This document shows positions 31,259 to 34,131 of a stretch of DNA of 34,131 nucleotides, piece by piece. A program made the translations under genes and the position numbers. The notes beneath the pieces are model-generated. The model had not been told where the DNA came from. It saw nothing but the letters and a program-made list of their open reading frames with translations, and did no database searches. The stretch covers positions 1 through 34,131 of the forward strand of contig DYFC01000047.1 in NCBI GenBank assembly GCA_020725385.1, read 5' to 3'. Source of the stretch: Nitrospira japonica. Its GTDB lineage: Bacteria; Nitrospirota; Thermodesulfovibrionia; Thermodesulfovibrionales; SM23-35. Every line of letters begins with the position of its first letter. Within the stretch, counting starts at the first letter, position 1.

Positions 31259-32750
31259 AATAATAAAAAAATCTAAAATTATGCAATACCTACTTATTTT
31301 TTCCCTGTTGATATTTTCTTTCAACGCATCTTCTTATGCTTTCATTACTACAACCGATGAGGGGATTTGTTCACCTGATGCAGAAAAATCAAAAGAATGT
31401 CTTGAAAATGAAAATATCATTCAACCACCTGGCTCAGAAAAAGATTTTAACAAACAAAATATACGAATTGAAAAGAAAAAGGATTCAAAAGTTTCTACAA
31501 CTCCTGAAAATATTTCTGCACAGACAAAACATAAAGTAATTATTTATTTTTTCTGGGGAGATGGATGCCCTCATTGTAAGGAAGAAAAAGCTTTCTTTTC
31601 AAGAATTAAAGAAAAATATAACCTTGAAATTAAAAATTTTGAAGTCTGGTATAACAAAGAAAATGCTGATTTCCTTAAGAAAACTGCAGAAGCCTATAAA
31701 CTAAAATCTTCTGGAGTGCCTGTTACATTTATTGGCACACATTCATTCATAGGTTTCTCAAAAGATAAAGAGTATGATATTGAGAAAGCCATTCAGGAGT
31801 GTTCTGATATAAAGTGTGTCGATCCCGGACTTATAGCTTCTGGCAAAATTTCAATCGAAAACATAGTGCAAATACAAATTACAGGAGAAACAACCAAAGA
31901 AGTAGAATGTACAGAAAGAAGCAAGAATGTTGACATTCCATGGTTAGGCAGGGTTGATGCGTCGAAATTATCTTTACCTGTAATTACAATTGTAATAGCA
32001 GGTTTGGATAGCTTTAATCCATGTGCATTTTTTGTGCTTTTTTCACTCTTAGGACTTCTTATACATGCAAGATCCCGCCAGAAAATGTTCATTATAGGCA
32101 GTATCTTTGTATTCTTCTCTGGTTTTATATACTTTCTTTTTATGGCTGCATGGTTAAATCTCTTCCTCTTAATGGGACAGGTTCAGATTATCACAATAGT
32201 TGCAGGCGTTATAGCAATTTTAATAGCAATTATTAATATCAAAGATTTTTTTATTTTCAAAAAAGGCATTTCTTTAACAATACCCGATAGTGCTAAACCC
32301 AGTCTTTTTGATAAAATGAGAAGACTTATCAAATCAAGTTCCTTTGTATCGATAATTATAGGCACTACAGCGCTTGCAATAGCTGCTAATTCGTATGAAT
32401 TATTATGCACTGCTGGATTTCCAATGGTTTTTACAAGAATATTAACCTTAAACAATTTAGGTAATCTTACATATTACGCCTATCTGTTACTTTATAACAT
32501 TATTTATGTAATACCTTTATTTTTAATTGTTATAAGCTTTACAATAACACTCGGCAAAAGACAGCTAAGTGAATGGCAGGGAAGAGTGCTTAAATTAATT
32601 TCAGGGTTAATGATGCTCGGTTTGGGTTTGGTACTTTTGTTTGATCCAACAATATTGAGCAATACTTTAATTTCTTTCTCACTGCTTGCAGGAGCTTTGG
32701 TTTTATCTTTTATCTTAGTATTTTTTATAAAAAAATTTGGATACAAATAA
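31239..32750 (+). CDS. Thioredoxin-like/CcdA-type transmembrane thiol-redox fusion
   Basis: The start at 31239 has AGGAG upstream and overlaps the HesB-like stop; an ATG at 31209 lacks a ribosome site, and one at 31281 is another option. After a signal-type segment (MQYLLIFSLLIFSFNASSYA) comes a thioredoxin-like domain with YFFWGDGCPHCKEEKAFF (active-site cysteines 110 and 113) and the cis-proline SGVPVTF. The C-terminal half has about six membrane helices with the two conserved cysteines of DsbD/CcdA proteins, in GLDSFNPCAFFVL and NSYELLCTAGFP. It should move reducing equivalents from cytosolic thioredoxin across the membrane, and may reduce haem-attachment cysteines of the nearby cytochromes. 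The fusion order (Trx first) is the reverse of DsbD. Confidence 0.85.
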   Translation: MPVLALKIIKKSKIMQYLLIFSLLIFSFNASSYAFITTTDEGICSPDAEKSKECLENENIIQPPGSEKDFNKQNIRIEKKKDSKVSTTPENISAQTKHKVIIYFFWGDGCPHCKEEKAFFSRIKEKYNLEIKNFEVWYNKENADFLKKTAEAYKLKSSGVPVTFIGTHSFIGFSKDKEYDIEKAIQECSDIKCVDPGLIASGKISIENIVQIQITGETTKEVECTERSKNVDIPWLGRVDASKLSLPVITIVIAGLDSFNPCAFFVLFSLLGLLIHARSRQKMFIIGSIFVFFSGFIYFLFMAAWLNLFLLMGQVQIITIVAGVIAILIAIINIKDFFIFKKGISLTIPDSAKPSLFDKMRRLIKSSSFVSIIIGTTALAIAANSYELLCTAGFPMVFTRILTLNNLGNLTYYAYLLLYNIIYVIPLFLIVISFTITLGKRQLSEWQGRVLKLISGLMMLGLGLVLLFDPTILSNTLISFSLLAGALVLSFILVFFIKKFGYK

Positions 32751-32771
32751 TCGCAATAACACGGTGACAAT

Positions 32772-33194
32772 GTGAAAAAAGTCATGTTCATATGTACAGC
32801 AAATTCCTGTAGAAGCCAGATAGCCGAGGGATTCGCAAAGGAATATGGCAAAGGTATTATTGAAGCTTATAGCGCTGGAATCATGACAGCAGGTATTCAC
32901 CACAGAGCTGCCACAGTTATGAAAGAAATTGGCATAGATATATCAAAACAAGAATCAAAAGAAATAGATGCGGAGTTACTCTTAAAAATGGACTATGTGA
33001 TTACTTTATGTAGTTATGCAGAAACATTCTGTCCTAAATTCATTCCCGGTATTAATAGATTACACTGGCCGATTAAAGATCCTGTTGGCACTTCAGGAAG
33101 TGAAGAGTTTATAATAAACGATTTCAGGCGTGCAAGGGATGAAATTAAAGAAAAAGTACTTGAATTCATCAACCAAATAAAAACATCCGGTTAA
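32772..33194 (+). CDS. arsC: Arsenate reductase, thioredoxin-coupled (low-Mr PTPase fold)
   Basis: The 140-residue protein has the phosphatase-type P-loop CTANSCRS (C8 to R14) and the redox pair C80 and C87 in VITLCSYAETFCPKF. The spacing equals that of the thioredoxin-type ArsC (C10, C82, C89), and HWPIKDP provides the general-acid aspartate. It reduces arsenate to arsenite, recycling through thioredoxin. The start is a GTG; no ATG is available, and GGTGA stands in for the ribosome site. It follows the thiol-redox membrane protein by 21 bases, so the two are probably co-transcribed. No arsenite pump or arsR is in the window. Confidence 0.93.
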   Translation: MKKVMFICTANSCRSQIAEGFAKEYGKGIIEAYSAGIMTAGIHHRAATVMKEIGIDISKQESKEIDAELLLKMDYVITLCSYAETFCPKFIPGINRLHWPIKDPVGTSGSEEFIINDFRRARDEIKEKVLEFINQIKTSG

Positions 33195-33279
33195 TTCTCA
33201 CACTCAAATCTTATTTGTCTTGATATTAAGGGGATTTGCTTTAGAATTCAGGGGTAAGATAGAATCTCAAATATGGAAA

Positions 33280-33322
33280 AAGGGATGGGATTCAGCGATA
33301 CCTTCATGCAGTCTTATCCCTT
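33280..33322 (+). promoter_or_regulatory. Possible RNA hairpin upstream of the peroxiredoxin gene
   Basis: AAGGGAT pairs with ATCCCTT, extendable to about 12 bp with three G-U pairs, around a 19-base loop. It lies 36 bases before the start codon and has no T tract, so it is not a terminator. Function unknown. Confidence 0.3.
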
Positions 33323-33358
33323 CACTACTTAAACGACCTAACTTGAAAGGAGGTTTTT

Positions 33359-34081
33359 ATGCCACAAGAATTTAAACCAGGCTGTGCCAGACCTACCGGT
33401 GGAGTAGTCGGAGAAAAAGAAAAAAACAAAAAAGAACAAAATGAGCAGATAACAAAAAAGGAGGAAAAGAATATGATTCTTATCGGAAGGAAAGCTCCGG
33501 ATTTTACAGCTCCAGCATATCATCAAGGGAAATTTATCAATTTGCAATTATCGGAATATTTTGGAAAATGGATATTACTTTGTTTTTACCCGGGTGATTT
33601 TACTTTTGTTTGAGCAACAGAACTTTCGGCAGTTGCTGAAAAATATACTGAGTTTAAAAAACTTGGCGTTGAAATATTTTCGATTAGTATTGATAGTGTT
33701 TTTGTGCATAAAATGTGGAATGACCATGAACTTTCAAAGATGGTAAAAGGAGGTGTACCTTTTCCCATGCTCTCTGATACCGGAGGAAAAGTGGGAACGG
33801 TTTATGGTGTTTATGACGATAATTCCGGTGTTGAAACAAGGGGAAGATTTATTATTGACCCTGACGGAATAATACAGGGATACGAGGTTTTAACACCTCC
33901 TGTTGGAAGAAATGTAAGCGAGACTCTCAGACAAGTTCAAGCGTTCCAACTTGTGCGGAAAAGTAAGGGCACTGAAGCAACACCATCTGGCTGGAAGCCA
34001 GGGAAAATGACCTTAAAGCCCGGGCCTGAACTTGTTGGCAATGTCTGGAAGGTCTGGAAGACAAAAATGGCATTCGAATAA
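33359..34081 (+). CDS. Peroxiredoxin selenoprotein (in-frame TGA = Sec85)
   Basis: Reading through the TGA at 33611 gives a 240-residue AhpC/Prx protein. The motif FYPGDFTFV-U-ATELSAVAEKY shows Sec at the peroxidatic position, where AhpC has FVCPTE. Two in-frame starts have strong ribosome sites: ATG 33359 (AAAGGAGG) and ATG 33473 (AAGGAGG). From the second, Sec is residue 47, the canonical position; the first adds a 38-residue charged extension with GCARPTGG and its only cysteine. The usual resolving cysteine (VCPxGW) is absent: the segment reads EATPSGWKPG. It should reduce peroxides with a selenenyl intermediate, resolved by another thiol. Later motifs HELSKMVKGGVPFPMLSD and RGRFIIDPDG confirm the family. 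Confidence 0.92.
33618..33638 (+). promoter_or_regulatory. Candidate SECIS element of the peroxiredoxin gene
   Basis: CAG-AACT-TTCGGC-AGTT-G-CTG folds as a 7-bp stem with one bulged G and a loop containing GG, whose guanines are 15-16 bases after the TGA. It matches the loose bacterial SECIS pattern. Confidence 0.6.
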
Positions 34082-34131
34082 TTTTCTAATTAACCCGAAA
34101 AATGCAGTTAGGATAACAAAGGAATAAAAAA

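Noticed and set aside
32183..32903. Minus-strand ORFs opposite the CcdA-type and arsC genes
   Set aside because: Shadows of the strongly supported plus-strand genes.
33611..33613. Peroxiredoxin split into two ORFs by a stop
   Set aside because: The TGA replaces exactly the peroxidatic cysteine codon and both halves are intact peroxiredoxin sequence; a second selenoprotein in the same cluster supports Sec.

Overview
The window is a low-GC chromosomal piece from a Gram-negative anaerobe. It encodes lipoproteins, a TolC-type channel, an outer-membrane beta-barrel, many multihaem c-type cytochromes and two selenoproteins. This suits an uncultured Nitrospirota (Thermodesulfovibrio-like) or Desulfobacterota bacterium; the phylum is an inference that I cannot confirm from sequence alone.

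Left flank (1-9544): the start of rsmD, a PPC/DUF296 protein, an OmpA-type lipoprotein, an M3-family oligoendopeptidase, a PAS sensor histidine kinase, a TolC-family protein, an aldehyde dehydrogenase of the non-phosphorylating GAPDH type, and a GNAT acyltransferase. These are ordinary genes with clean terminators and promoters.

Central block (30749 down to 9541, minus strand): an approximately 21 kb cytochrome locus. In transcription order it has cytochromes D, C and B (5 CXXCH plus one CX5CH each), an NHL beta-propeller, a four-helix-bundle protein, a YVTN beta-propeller lipoprotein, a large beta-barrel, two small CsgG/LpoB-like lipoproteins, a two-domain protein of the same type, a double-parvulin isomerase, a 26-CXXCH cytochrome, a 16-CXXCH cytochrome, cytochrome A (6 CXXCH plus CX5CH) and a 7-CXXCH cytochrome. 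I count 70 canonical haem motifs. A barrel, haem chains, propellers and a periplasmic foldase together suggest an outer-membrane electron conduit for extracellular electron transfer, analogous to but not recognisably the same as MtrCAB or Geobacter porin-cytochrome complexes. A HEPN/MNT toxin-antitoxin pair sits on the opposite strand between cytochromes C and B.

The most unusual feature is that the gene spacers and several gene starts in this block are built from two short-repeat families: a 7-bp unit (GAGCAAA / GCTCTTT) and a 9-bp unit (GTTTACnnn), often as inverted arrays. A run of the 7-bp unit encodes the same cyclic heptapeptide in all three frames: hydrophobic ALCSLLF in one orientation and basic KEQRAKS in the other. 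In at least five exported proteins these arrays supply the hydrophobic core of the signal peptide, and in three also the basic n-region. I saw no such arrays in the flanks.

Right flank (30903-34131, plus strand): a small redox cluster. It holds a HesB/IscA-like selenoprotein (in-frame TGA at 31073 followed by a perfect stem-loop), a thioredoxin-like/CcdA-type membrane fusion, a thioredoxin-type arsenate reductase, and a peroxiredoxin selenoprotein (in-frame TGA at 33611 at the peroxidatic position). Plain ORF calling would truncate or miss both selenoproteins.

I found no tRNA, rRNA, CRISPR array, insertion sequence or replication origin.
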